Assembly (NCBI GenBank): GCA_937864115.1
Contig: CALMII010000004.1
Span: forward strand, 186,001-250,000
Direction: 5' to 3'
Length of the DNA: 64,000 nucleotides
Source of the DNA: an uncultured Steroidobacter sp.
Lineage (GTDB): Bacteria > Pseudomonadota > Gammaproteobacteria > Steroidobacterales > Steroidobacteraceae
The notes beneath the pieces are model-generated. The model saw only the letters and a program-made list of their open reading frames with translations, made no database searches and had not been told where the DNA came from. The position numbers were made by a program, and so were the translations under genes. This document shows positions 26,639 through 33,931 of the stretch, piece after piece (positions within the stretch are counted from its first letter, which is position 1; each line of letters opens with the position of its first letter).

Positions 26639-26726
26639 TGCCGCTGGTTGGCGGCTTCCCCCCAAGTGCTTAGAAGGTTGTGTCCGGTTGGCGAGGCCGA
26701 CCCAGATACTGCCCTACTTTATGCGT

Positions 26727-26750
26727 GTCCGACAACTGCCATTGTCGGAC
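26727..26750. repeat. Inverted repeat in the integrase/kfrA intergenic region
   Basis: Perfect 9-bp arms GTCCGACAA (26727-26735) and TTGTCGGAC (26742-26750) flank a 6-bp centre. The outer bases (TGC...GCA) nearly extend the symmetry. It is placed like an operator for either divergent gene or a recombination-site core; function unknown. Confidence 0.6.
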
Positions 26751-26761
26751 GTGCATAATGT

Positions 26762-26818
26762 GTAACGTAACGTATTATCATCCGTTACGTTACGATTGAC
26801 GTAACACGATACGTTACG
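26762..26818. promoter_or_regulatory. Cluster of TAACG/CGTTA repeats upstream of the kfrA-like gene
   Basis: Within 57 bp there are four blocks built from the pentamer TAACG or its complement: GTAACGTAACGTA (26762-26774), CGTTACGTTACG (26783-26794), GACGTAAC (from 26798) and ATACGTTACG (to 26818). The first two are inverted relative to each other. KfrA proteins bind repeats over their own promoter, so this is probably the autoregulatory operator. Iteron-like behaviour is an alternative, but no replication gene is present. Confidence 0.6.
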
Positions 26819-26838
26819 CTACAGTCGCGCGCATTCCG

Positions 26839-26861
26839 GGCCTCCGCCCGGCGCGGAGGCC
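26839..26861 (+). promoter_or_regulatory. Hairpin sequestering the kfrA-like ribosome-binding site
   Basis: GGCCTCCGC (26839-26847) pairs perfectly with GCGGAGGCC (26853-26861) around a 5-nt loop. The right arm contains GGAGG, the only good ribosome-binding site for the ATG at 26868. Folding of the leader would therefore hide it, suggesting translational control of the DNA-binding protein. Confidence 0.5.
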
Positions 26862-26867
26862 GTTCTC

Positions 26868-27785
26868 ATGGCCAAAATCGGAATTGAGTACGAAGACGTG
26901 GCTCGGATCGCCGATGCCCTGCGGGCGCGGGGCGTCAAGCCCACGAACCGCTCGGTACAGGCCGAAACCGGCGGGGCCAGCATGTCGACGGTGCACCGGC
27001 ACTTGCGTGCCTGGCGCAGCGCCAACCCGGATCCCATGGGGCCCGCGCCGGAGCTGCCCGTCGCGCTGCAGCGGGCGATTCAGGAAGAACTGATTAAGCT
27101 GCAGGCGGCTGCCCGCTCAGAACTGGAGGAACTGCTGGCGACGGCGCGGCAGGAAGCCGAGGACCTGGCGCGTGAGTCCGAGCGTCTGCAGGAGGAGCTG
27201 GAAGAGCGTCTCGAGCACATTGCTGCCCTGTCCGCGGAGCGTGATCGCTTGCAGGGCCAGACTCGGCAGCAAGCGGCCGATCTCGAACGGGTGCAGCAAC
27301 AACTCGAGCAGGAGCGCCGCGCAGCCGAGTCCGCACGAGTCGATTTGGCCCAAGCGCGCCTGAAAGTGGAAAGCCAGGCCGAGCTCGTCGAGCAGTTGCG
27401 CGGCGAACGCGAGAACCTGCGCAAGTCGATCGAAGCCGAGCGCGCCGGCCGGATCGAGGCCGAACGCTCACTTGCGAGCGCCAACGCGTCGCTGGGCGAG
27501 CTGCGCAAGAACCTCGACAAGATGATCGAGCTGCATGATGAGGTGGACCGCGAGCGGGATGAGCTGCATCAGGCGCTCGATGCCGAGCGCGCGAAAGCCT
27601 CTGAGGCGCAGCGCGAGCTCGCCGCGTGTCGTGCCGAGAGCAAGGCCCTATTGGCGCGCGCCGAGGATCTGGCGCGCCGGGAACAGGGGGTGCGCGACGA
27701 ATTGCAGAAGCGCGAGACGGTGCACACGCAGACGATCGACAAGCTTCGCGAGGAACTCAGCGCGCATCGGCGCGGTGACAAGTGA
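26868..27785 (+). CDS. KfrA-like DNA-binding coiled-coil protein
   Basis: A 305-residue protein with a KfrA-type N-terminal DNA-binding domain (residues 1-60; VARIADALRARGVKPTNRSV and STVHRHLRAW form the HTH). A continuous alpha-helical coiled coil of about 220 residues follows (EELEERLEHIAALSAERDRL type heptads). KfrA proteins come from broad-host-range plasmids and integrative elements, where they repress their own promoter and assist segregation as nucleoid-like filaments. The repeat cluster just upstream is the likely binding site. The stop overlaps a possible GTG of the next small frame. Presence of this gene marks the segment as plasmid- or ICE-derived. Confidence 0.85.
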   Translation: MAKIGIEYEDVARIADALRARGVKPTNRSVQAETGGASMSTVHRHLRAWRSANPDPMGPAPELPVALQRAIQEELIKLQAAARSELEELLATARQEAEDLARESERLQEELEERLEHIAALSAERDRLQGQTRQQAADLERVQQQLEQERRAAESARVDLAQARLKVESQAELVEQLRGERENLRKSIEAERAGRIEAERSLASANASLGELRKNLDKMIELHDEVDRERDELHQALDAERAKASEAQRELAACRAESKALLARAEDLARREQGVRDELQKRETVHTQTIDKLREELSAHRRGDK

Positions 27786-27811
27786 GCTGCCGGGAGGCGG
27801 CCGCATCATCC

Positions 27812-28048
27812 ATGATGAAGATCGAAGACAAGAGCACGGCGCATCGCACAGTCCTGCGCACCCAGGTCTCGGTCGGTCGCCGCCGGGTGCGTGTCGTCGT
27901 CAGTGTGCCGGGGCGCGATATCTGGGCCTATCAAACGGCGAAAATCGCGCTGCAAGCGCAGGCGATCGCGACACGACGCGCCTCACGCCCGAGCACTCCT
28001 AACCTCGAACCATCTCCCGAGCCTTCGCGCACCGGTCATGAGTCCTGA
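27812..28048 (+). CDS. Small hypothetical protein downstream of kfrA-like gene
   Basis: A 78-codon frame from ATG 27812, with a GTG at 27782 overlapping the kfrA-like stop as an alternative start. The product contains a coherent basic beta-rich stretch, VLRTQVSVGRRRVRVVVSVP, followed by DIWAYQTAKIALQAQA and a Pro-rich tail. No family is recognised. Close spacing to the upstream gene suggests co-transcription. It may belong to the mobile-element cargo. Confidence 0.4.
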   Translation: MMKIEDKSTAHRTVLRTQVSVGRRRVRVVVSVPGRDIWAYQTAKIALQAQAIATRRASRPSTPNLEPSPEPSRTGHES

Positions 28049-28093
28049 CGACTCGACACGACACCGCCGATCACGCTCGTCAGCCGCCCGGGC

Positions 28094-28270
28094 GTGAAAT
28101 GGCCGCGCTATCGTATTCAGCTCGAGAAAGGCCTGGCCTGGAAGCAGGCCTATGACCAGAGTGCCCGATTGTTGCGTGCCCAAGAGCGGCAGATCCTGAC
28201 GATCAGCCAGTTTCAGTACGATGAGCTCACGGGAATCGTCGACACTCGCGTGCGGCGTGAGAACTTCTAG
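28094..28270 (+). CDS. Small hypothetical protein, GTG start
   Basis: A 58-residue frame (VKWPRYRIQLEKGLAWKQAY near the start, ending VRRENF) lies in the same reading phase as the preceding small gene, one stop codon and 45 bp later. The composition, rich in charged and aromatic residues, is protein-like. It may be an independent small gene or the 3' part of a formerly longer frame broken by the TGA at 28046-28048. No homologue is recognised. Confidence 0.35.
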   Translation: MKWPRYRIQLEKGLAWKQAYDQSARLLRAQERQILTISQFQYDELTGIVDTRVRRENF

Positions 28271-28352
28271 TTCTTGGTCTCGTCGCTTGGACTGGTGTGT
28301 GTCCCAAAGCGTGGCGTTCCTTCGCCACGCGTGGGGAAGGCGAACGGCGGAT

Positions 28353-28580
28353 CTACGTGGAGGAAATGAGAAGCACCCCACCGAATGCGGCCGCAACCTT
28401 CCAGCGACCGTTCCCTATCAGTACTTCAAGTGCCATGCGCTGCGCTTGGGGGCACGACGCTTTCGCTAGGCATTCGCCGGTGGACAGGAGTTCGACAGCG
28501 AGCTGCGGGCGGTCACCGGCGAGGCGCAAGCCTGCCGATTCGAGCGCCTGACGCACTTCGTTGAATAGCGTGATTTCCAT
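28353..28580 (-). CDS. Possible small hypothetical protein
   Basis: A 75-codon frame from ATG 28580 on the minus strand (MEITLFNEVRQALESAGLRL at the start). The ribosome-binding site is weak and no domain is recognised, but the first 50 residues look like an ordinary soluble helical protein. It lies alone between the kfrA-associated frames and the SRAP gene. It could be a genuine small cargo gene or chance. Confidence 0.3.
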   Translation of the reverse strand: MEITLFNEVRQALESAGLRLAGDRPQLAVELLSTGECLAKASCPQAQRMALEVLIGNGRWKVAAAFGGVLLISST

Positions 28581-28765
28581 TGGCCAAACACTTTTTGTGT
28601 GCGACGACGATGTCGCGCACGTAAGGGTGTCGTCACGACTTGTGGGCATTGGCAATCGGAGTCAGCCGTTCCTTTTCTTCGCAGCCGCCTGCCGTCACCC
28701 AGCCGACAGCCTTGAGAGTGCTTGGGGCGATTGCCTTCGGCGTCAATGATATAAGCCGCCCGATC

Positions 28766-28796
28766 GCCTGACCAAATTAACCGTTAGCGGTCAGGC
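28766..28796. repeat. Inverted repeat downstream of the SRAP gene
   Basis: Arms GCCTGACC (28766-28773) and GGTCAGGC (28789-28796) flank a 15-nt loop, 25 bp beyond the SRAP stop. There is no U-tract on the minus strand, so it is a weak terminator candidate at best. The surrounding 240 bp (28581-28820) hold no other visible feature. Confidence 0.35.
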
Positions 28797-28820
28797 TTGA
28801 GGATGAACTGTAGGGACTCA

Positions 28821-29789
28821 CTATGCAGCGGCCTTAACGTGCTCGTAGTAAGGGCGCTGTCGCTCGTTGAGGATCTCCAGTAGCTCTCCCGCGCTACGCC
28901 CTTCCGGCGAGAGCCATGCCTCCGCAGCCGATCGCGTAAGGTTGATGGGACAGCGATTGTGCCCTGCGGCCGCAATCTCCGGTGGCGGCTCGTCAGTGAT
29001 GAGCGCGAACGAGTGCAGCACCTCGGGTCCTTGCTGCTGCCAGCGGTCCCAGACGCAAGGCACTAGCATGTCCTGACGATCACGCGGGTTGAACTGCAAC
29101 ACGACATTCTCGGGCTCCTCGCCAGCACCAAGCTCGCGACCCTCCATCGCATGGCGTTTCACGTTTTCGCGAAAACCAGTGAGGATGACGAGCGCGTGTC
29201 GCTTGCCAAACACCGGAGCCCACCAGTCCTGCAATGAATCGACACGCGCGTTGTAGAGCCCCGGGAGTTGTCGATCAACTGTCGGAGGCTTGCCTGCGAG
29301 TCGGCAGTGATATCGCATTGCCGTAAGCATCCTGCCCTTCTCGATTTGAATGATCAGCGGTCCATAGGTCATCGGATGAACGAAGAAATCATCCGGTTTG
29401 TTCTCCATGGTTTTCATCCCATCGAGCCATCCTTTTAGCTGCTCGATCTTCCTGGACGAGATGCCGAGATCAGCCTCTGCCTTTTTCGTGTGCTTTGTCT
29501 TCAGCGCACGCTCTGCATCCGCGTAGCGCGCCCGTTGCTTAAAAATTTCAGCCTCCCACTCTGGCACTTTGATAGCGCGATACGCGTCGATCGCTTGCTT
29601 AACCTTACGTTCGGCATCGTTCCGTGGCTCGAGGAAGTAACGGTCGATTGCTAGTGGGAGTCGAACACCGGCTCGTGGATCGTTTATGCGCAGCCAATAG
29701 AGACGCTCGAACATGTCGGTATCGAGCAACGCGTCGTATTCGCGCAGGCACTTGGCAAGATCGGCGCGAGCCATGGCTGCGTAGCACAT
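28821..29789 (-). CDS. SRAP-domain protein (YedK/HMCES family, SOS response-associated)
   Basis: SRAP proteins cross-link to abasic sites in single-stranded DNA through an N-terminal Cys2 and shield them from breakage. ATG 29789 is chosen because it gives MCYAAMARADLAK with Cys at position 2. The open frame extends 13 codons further but would bury the catalytic Cys. The other site motifs are YNARVDS (the usual NARxE with Asp in place of Glu) and AGHNRCPINL (the HxRxP box). At about 322 residues it is longer than E. coli YedK, with a helical insert (about 60-150) seen in the plasmid/phage-associated type. It probably protects ssDNA during transfer of the mobile element. Confidence 0.85.
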   Translation of the reverse strand: MCYAAMARADLAKCLREYDALLDTDMFERLYWLRINDPRAGVRLPLAIDRYFLEPRNDAERKVKQAIDAYRAIKVPEWEAEIFKQRARYADAERALKTKHTKKAEADLGISSRKIEQLKGWLDGMKTMENKPDDFFVHPMTYGPLIIQIEKGRMLTAMRYHCRLAGKPPTVDRQLPGLYNARVDSLQDWWAPVFGKRHALVILTGFRENVKRHAMEGRELGAGEEPENVVLQFNPRDRQDMLVPCVWDRWQQQGPEVLHSFALITDEPPPEIAAAGHNRCPINLTRSAAEAWLSPEGRSAGELLEILNERQRPYYEHVKAAA

Positions 29790-29960
29790 AAGAAACGTGG
29801 CCTCCCTCGAATGCACAGTTGCGCGCACGGAATGCTAAACCCGCGCTGGCCAGGACGCACGGACCAGTCCAAACCAGGCAGTGCGAAAGCACGTCTTACC
29901 AACGAGTGAAGGTACCGCGGACCCAAGGAATGGCAGGGAGTGATTCGAGTCCGCCGGCCT

Positions 29961-31040
29961 TTACTCGTGAGTCGAAGCTGGCTCGCGCAGAAGGGGACTG
30001 CTGCTTCGCTGAACTGCCGCTCCCCGCTCATACCAGCTGCGACTCGCATTCACGATCTTCACAACTGACAGCATGACCGGCACCTCGATCAAGACACCTA
30101 CGACGGTGGCCAGCGCCGCGCCGGACTCGAAGCCGAACAAACTGATCGCGGCGGCGACCGCGAGCTCGAAGAAGTTGCTGGCGCCGATGAGCGCGGAAGG
30201 GCCTGCGACACAGTGCGCTTCGCCTGCTGTTCTATTCAGGAGGTAGGCGAGCCCGGCATTGAAATAGACCTGGATGAGAATCGGCACGGCGAGCAGCGCA
30301 ATGATCACCGGCTGACCGAGGATCTGCTGGCCTTGGAAGCCGAAAAGCAGCACAAGCGTCGCAAGTAGTGCCACAAGAGAGAGCGGCTGCAGCTTCGCGA
30401 GCCAGCGCATGAGACCCTCGCGGCCTTCTACTGCTATCAGTCGCCGCCGCAACAGTTGCGCGATGATGACAGGGACGACGATGTACAAGGCCACGGACAA
30501 CAACAGCGTTTGCCAAGGGACCGTGATGGCTGACAGGCCCAGCAGCAGCCCGACGAGCGGAGCGAATGCGAACACCATGATCAAGTCATTCAATGCAACT
30601 TGGCTCAAAGTAAAGTGCGGTTCGCCGTTCGAGAGATTGCTCCAAACGAAGACCATTGCCGTGCATGGCGCAGCCGCGAGGAGAATCAGGCCAGCGATAT
30701 AGCTGCTGATTTGCGCCTCCGGCAAGTAGGGCCGGAACAAGTAGCCTATGAACAGCCATCCGAGCAATGCCATCGAGAACGGCTTGACGGCCCAATTGAT
30801 GAAGAGCGTCACCCCGATGCCGCGCCAATGTTCCTTGACTCGCGACAGTGAACCGAAGTCGATCTTCATGAGCATCGGAATGATCATGAGCCAGATCAGC
30901 ACCGCGACCGGTAAGTTGACCTTCGCCACCTCCATCGATCCAATCTCATGGAACACGCCGGGGATGAAGTGCCCAAGCGCAATTCCGATCGCGATACATA
31001 GCGCAACCCAGAGAGTGAGATAGCGTTCGAATGTGGACAT
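29961..31040 (-). CDS. acr3: ACR3-family arsenite efflux permease
   Basis: Acr3 exports arsenite as the thiolate by proton exchange at the inner membrane. From ATG 31040 the product is 359 residues with about ten membrane segments (LTLWVALCIAIGIALGHFIPGVF is the first). Conserved landmarks are IPMLMKIDFGSL, GLILLAAAPCTAMVFVWSNL with the essential Cys, NDLIMVFAFAP and SALIGASNFFELAVAAAI. The frame is open far upstream, but the start before MSTFERY matches the family. It is the last gene of the leftward ars operon, 65 bp after the ATP-grasp-like gene. The gap beyond it (29790-29960) holds nothing recognisable. Confidence 0.95.
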   Translation of the reverse strand: MSTFERYLTLWVALCIAIGIALGHFIPGVFHEIGSMEVAKVNLPVAVLIWLMIIPMLMKIDFGSLSRVKEHWRGIGVTLFINWAVKPFSMALLGWLFIGYLFRPYLPEAQISSYIAGLILLAAAPCTAMVFVWSNLSNGEPHFTLSQVALNDLIMVFAFAPLVGLLLGLSAITVPWQTLLLSVALYIVVPVIIAQLLRRRLIAVEGREGLMRWLAKLQPLSLVALLATLVLLFGFQGQQILGQPVIIALLAVPILIQVYFNAGLAYLLNRTAGEAHCVAGPSALIGASNFFELAVAAAISLFGFESGAALATVVGVLIEVPVMLSVVKIVNASRSWYERGAAVQRSSSPLLREPASTHE

Positions 31041-31105
31041 CAGCACCTCACGTGAATGCCTGCGAATTCCGTGCAGGGTCGGCCGATTGATGGACGCAGC
31101 TCGTA

Positions 31106-32386
31106 TCAGAGCGCGAGGAGTGGCGCGAACCCGCCGCCGGGCGTTCTGAAGTTGGTCGTCTGCCCCTGATAGAGGCGAGCAGCCGACAGCAATATCTGGC
31201 CGTCGTACACATACAGGCGAACGTCGGCCTTCCTCGTTTGATTCACGCCATCGAGCCGGATCGTTCGCTCGCTCGGTGCGGCGAATTCCTGCGCGACATA
31301 GCCGCCTCGAGTGATTTCCGCCCAGACGCCCTTCGTCACCTTGTCGCCGCGATAGACCGCCTTGCTGCCATGGCCCGCAACTGGCTTGAAGAATAGGTTC
31401 TTCCGCTCGAGCCAAAGCTGCGCCGCGTTGTCGGCTGTCACGAGCACGGTGCGGGGAACTCCACGAAGTGCGGCAAGTGCATCGGACGGCAAAGGCAAAG
31501 CCCGCAGCACGTCTTGATCTGAGAGCACCGTCATATTTCGCTTGTCCGCAAAAAGCGCGTGCACGCGCGGATTAGGAGTTACAACGGCGGCGCCGGCGAG
31601 GTACGCCGCGCGAAGCGCCGCATGCTCCGGTCTCTCCAGTGCGAAATCGACAAGGCGGTTGTAGACGAGATCAACGGGCCCGGCCTCCAACAGTAGTTGG
31701 CCCCCTTCGTATCGAAGCTGACCAGCGTCAGCGATCTGCGCTTCCATGCCGTGACGAGCAAAGGCGCCTTGCGCAAGCAGGAATTCCGGATAGAGGTATT
31801 GCTCGTCCGGTCGATCATCGATGATCGCAATCCGCCGAAGCGCTCCGGACTTCCCCTGAAGCCGCCATTCGTTTTCGTACATCCGCACCACGGCAGCCTC
31901 GAACTCATCCGCGCCGGATTGACGAAGCGCCGCATCGACTTCCGTGCAGCAGGCGCGCTGGGCCCGAATCAGAAGTGCATTCAAGAAGGCGCCGCCCGCA
32001 TTCGTGTTGACCTCGATGAGCTTCGGCCCATCGCCGGTCAGGTGGAAGTCGTACCCCATGAAGACACCAAGCGGGCCGTGATCGCGGCGGGATATCTCCG
32101 AAGCCCACGAAAGTACTGTATCTCGATACCCAGGCAGTGCGGCCACAGCTTCGATCGCACGCACGATACCCAGCATTTCCGTGATCTCGCCTGCCGACAA
32201 AAACACCGGCGTATTGGAGAACAGATTAGGGCGCGCTTCGATGAAGGCGGCACTGAGCTGAGCACCACCCATCTCCTTCTCAAGAGCGCCCCGCAGACTC
32301 GCATGGTCCACAGTGATGCAGAAGCATTCCCGATTGAGGCGGTTGGAGAGGCTTCGTACGGGGTCATCGGCAATCAAGACAGGCAC
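31106..32386 (-). CDS. ATP-grasp-like protein in the ars operon, function unknown
   Basis: A 426-residue protein with ATP-grasp features. LIEVNTNAGGAFLN (a Mg-binding ExN) lies in the N-terminal half. In the C-terminal half are FFKPVAGHGSKAVYRGDKV (nucleotide loop) and KADVRLYVYDGQ. The order suggests a circularly permuted enzyme of the glutathionylspermidine-synthetase or carboxylate-amine-ligase kind. It starts with GTG 32386 and sits between arsC and acr3 on the same strand, 50 bp and 65 bp away, so it belongs to the arsenic operon. A role in making a thiol or conjugate that handles arsenic, or in an organoarsenical pathway, is only inferred from context. Confidence 0.6.
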   Translation of the reverse strand: MPVLIADDPVRSLSNRLNRECFCITVDHASLRGALEKEMGGAQLSAAFIEARPNLFSNTPVFLSAGEITEMLGIVRAIEAVAALPGYRDTVLSWASEISRRDHGPLGVFMGYDFHLTGDGPKLIEVNTNAGGAFLNALLIRAQRACCTEVDAALRQSGADEFEAAVVRMYENEWRLQGKSGALRRIAIIDDRPDEQYLYPEFLLAQGAFARHGMEAQIADAGQLRYEGGQLLLEAGPVDLVYNRLVDFALERPEHAALRAAYLAGAAVVTPNPRVHALFADKRNMTVLSDQDVLRALPLPSDALAALRGVPRTVLVTADNAAQLWLERKNLFFKPVAGHGSKAVYRGDKVTKGVWAEITRGGYVAQEFAAPSERTIRLDGVNQTRKADVRLYVYDGQILLSAARLYQGQTTNFRTPGGGFAPLLAL

Positions 32387-32436
32387 CTTTCGACGTGGCT
32401 TGGCCGCGGGGCGGCGTAGATTAGACGTCGGTTCGA

Positions 32437-32937
32437 TCAGGCCTTTCCCCGGCCGATCTCATCCATGTGCTCTTTGATCCGCACGCGATCAAGCGACGAC
32501 AGAGGCAAGCTGCAGAAGATCTTGATCCGGCTCTCGAGCTCTCTGAAGATCTTGTGGAACGCGGCGAGTTTGACCTCCTCCGATCCTTCCACCGCAGCAG
32601 GATCTTCGACTCCCCAATGCGCCGTAATGGGTTGGCCGGGCCATATGGGACAGACTTCGCCGGCCGCCTTGTCGCAGACGGTGAACACAAAATCCAATTC
32701 GGACGCGCCTGGCCGTGAGAATTCATCCCAACTCTTGCTGCGCAGGCCGTCAGTGGGGAGCTGCAAACGCACCAGGAGTTGCAGCGTTAGCGGATTCACT
32801 TCCGGCTTTGGATAACTGCCCGCGCTGTAAGAGACGAACTTGCCAGCACCCCAGCGTCTGAGGAGGACCTCGGCCATGATGCTGCGGGCGGAATTGCCTG
32901 TGCAAAGAAATAGAACGTTGTATGGACGTTGACTCAT
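32437..32937 (-). CDS. arsC: Arsenate reductase, LMW-phosphatase type
   Basis: ArsC reduces As(V) to As(III) for export. The product from ATG 32937 is 166 residues with the P-loop LCTGNSARSIMAE (Cx5R) near the N-terminus. A second Cys pair in FTVCDKAAGEVCPIWPG relays the disulfide, as in thioredoxin- or mycothiol-coupled enzymes, and the DPA segment (VEDPAAVEG) supplies the general acid. The start overlaps the arsN2 stop by 4 nt (32934-32937). An extra 11 codons upstream in frame are not needed. The second gene partner downstream is the ATP-grasp-like protein. Confidence 0.95.
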   Translation of the reverse strand: MSQRPYNVLFLCTGNSARSIMAEVLLRRWGAGKFVSYSAGSYPKPEVNPLTLQLLVRLQLPTDGLRSKSWDEFSRPGASELDFVFTVCDKAAGEVCPIWPGQPITAHWGVEDPAAVEGSEEVKLAAFHKIFRELESRIKIFCSLPLSSLDRVRIKEHMDEIGRGKA

Positions 32938-33365
32938 GGCTTCACCATCAAAACAGCTGAAGAAGGACACAGCTCACTGAACTGCGTTGTGCTCTGGATC
33001 GCGAGAGGAGCTTCCGAGCGAGCGAGAAGGCGATAGCCTTGTGCGCGGAAAAATTCCTCGGCCGTTGTCGTCAACAAATAGATCGACTCCACACCAGCCC
33101 GACTTGCCAGCGCTTCGGCAGCCTTTGTCAGCTGCACACCAAGACCCTGGCCGCGCATCTCCCAATCCACGACCAGCGAGCGCAACAACGCCACGCGACC
33201 TAAAGCCTCAAGACCTACAACGGCAACGACACCCTTGTCGTCTCGGCAAACCAAGATTTTTTCAAGCGAGGACTCATCGAGATCGCTGGCTGGCAGGCTT
33301 TCATAGTTGAGCAACCAGCGTATCCCTGCTAAATCCGATGATCTCGCAGTCTCGAGGCGCATCAC
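32934..33365 (-). CDS. arsN2: ArsN2-type GNAT N-acetyltransferase
   Basis: A 143-residue GNAT protein of the type linked to arsenic operons. The studied ArsN1 relative acetylates arsinothricin, and ArsN2 enzymes are thought to act on related organoarsenicals. The acetyl-CoA site reads DWEMRGQGLGVQLTKAAEALA (R/Q-x-x-G-x-G). The following strand and helix (GVESIYLLTTTAEEFFRAQGY) match ArsN2, where FFxxxGF/Y is conserved. It lies directly downstream of arsR (20-bp gap) and overlaps arsC by 4 nt. Confidence 0.85.
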   Translation of the reverse strand: MMRLETARSSDLAGIRWLLNYESLPASDLDESSLEKILVCRDDKGVVAVVGLEALGRVALLRSLVVDWEMRGQGLGVQLTKAAEALASRAGVESIYLLTTTAEEFFRAQGYRLLARSEAPLAIQSTTQFSELCPSSAVLMVKP

Positions 33366-33385
33366 CGAGGCTCACTTCCTGACGC

Positions 33386-33733
33386 TCATGCACGTCGTCG
33401 GCGAGCCGCCGCCGGAACAGGCACACAGGCGCTGTCGCACTCCGTGTCGGACAAGCTGCAGCACTTCTCCGTGAGAAAGCCAATCAGCCCCCGCATGCGC
33501 TCAAAGTTGGCGCTGTAGTAGAGAAAACGCCCTTCGCGCCGTGACGCGATCAACCCTGCCCTCTGTAGCTCCTTCAGATGGAAGGAAAGCGTGGGCGCAG
33601 GAATGCCGATCTTTTCCACCAGATCCGTGGGCGAATAGCCGTCTGGCCCCCGCTTCACCAGCAGACGATAGATCGCAAGGCGCGACTCCTGGGCCAGCGC
33701 ACCGAGCGCGAGTACGGCATCTTCTGCTTTCAC
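33386..33733 (-). CDS. arsR: ArsR/SmtB-family arsenic-responsive repressor
   Basis: A 115-residue winged-helix repressor if it begins at GTG 33733 (VKAEDAVLALGALAQESRLAIYRLLV). An ORF start 15 codons upstream would place coding sequence across the operator and is less likely. The HTH is PAPTLSFHLKELQRAGLIASRREGRFLYY. The As(III) site is C-terminal, with vicinal cysteines then another Cys (EKCCSLSDTEC), resembling the Acidithiobacillus type rather than the E. coli helix-alpha3 site. It heads the leftward operon arsR-arsN2-arsC-ATP-grasp-acr3 and is expected to repress it until arsenite binds. Confidence 0.92.
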   Translation of the reverse strand: MKAEDAVLALGALAQESRLAIYRLLVKRGPDGYSPTDLVEKIGIPAPTLSFHLKELQRAGLIASRREGRFLYYSANFERMRGLIGFLTEKCCSLSDTECDSACVPVPAAARRRRA

Positions 33734-33734
33734 G

Positions 33735-33752
33735 ATTTCAATTCTATGAAAT
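33735..33752. promoter_or_regulatory. Probable ArsR operator
   Basis: A perfect inverted repeat ATTTCA (33735-33740) and TGAAAT (33747-33752) with a 6-bp centre lies directly against the proposed GTG start of arsR, the normal place for an ArsR operator. Binding is inferred. Confidence 0.55.
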
Positions 33753-33931
33753 TCGAGCGCGCGATTCCAGAGCCGCACGGATTCACTCGTTTTTCATCGA
33801 ACCGTCATCGCTGCTTCGTACCTTTCGCTGTCCGCCCCGTGAGCGCAGCCCAACTGATCGATCGAGCAGAGCAAGCGTTCATGAGTGCCGCGGCTTGCCA
33901 GCACTCGCCAGCCACATAACAGAGGTTGAAC

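Noticed and set aside
26762..26818. TAACG repeats as replication iterons or a CRISPR array
   Set aside because: Repeats are short, partly inverted and unevenly spaced, and no replication initiator or cas gene is present; an operator for the KfrA-like protein is simpler.
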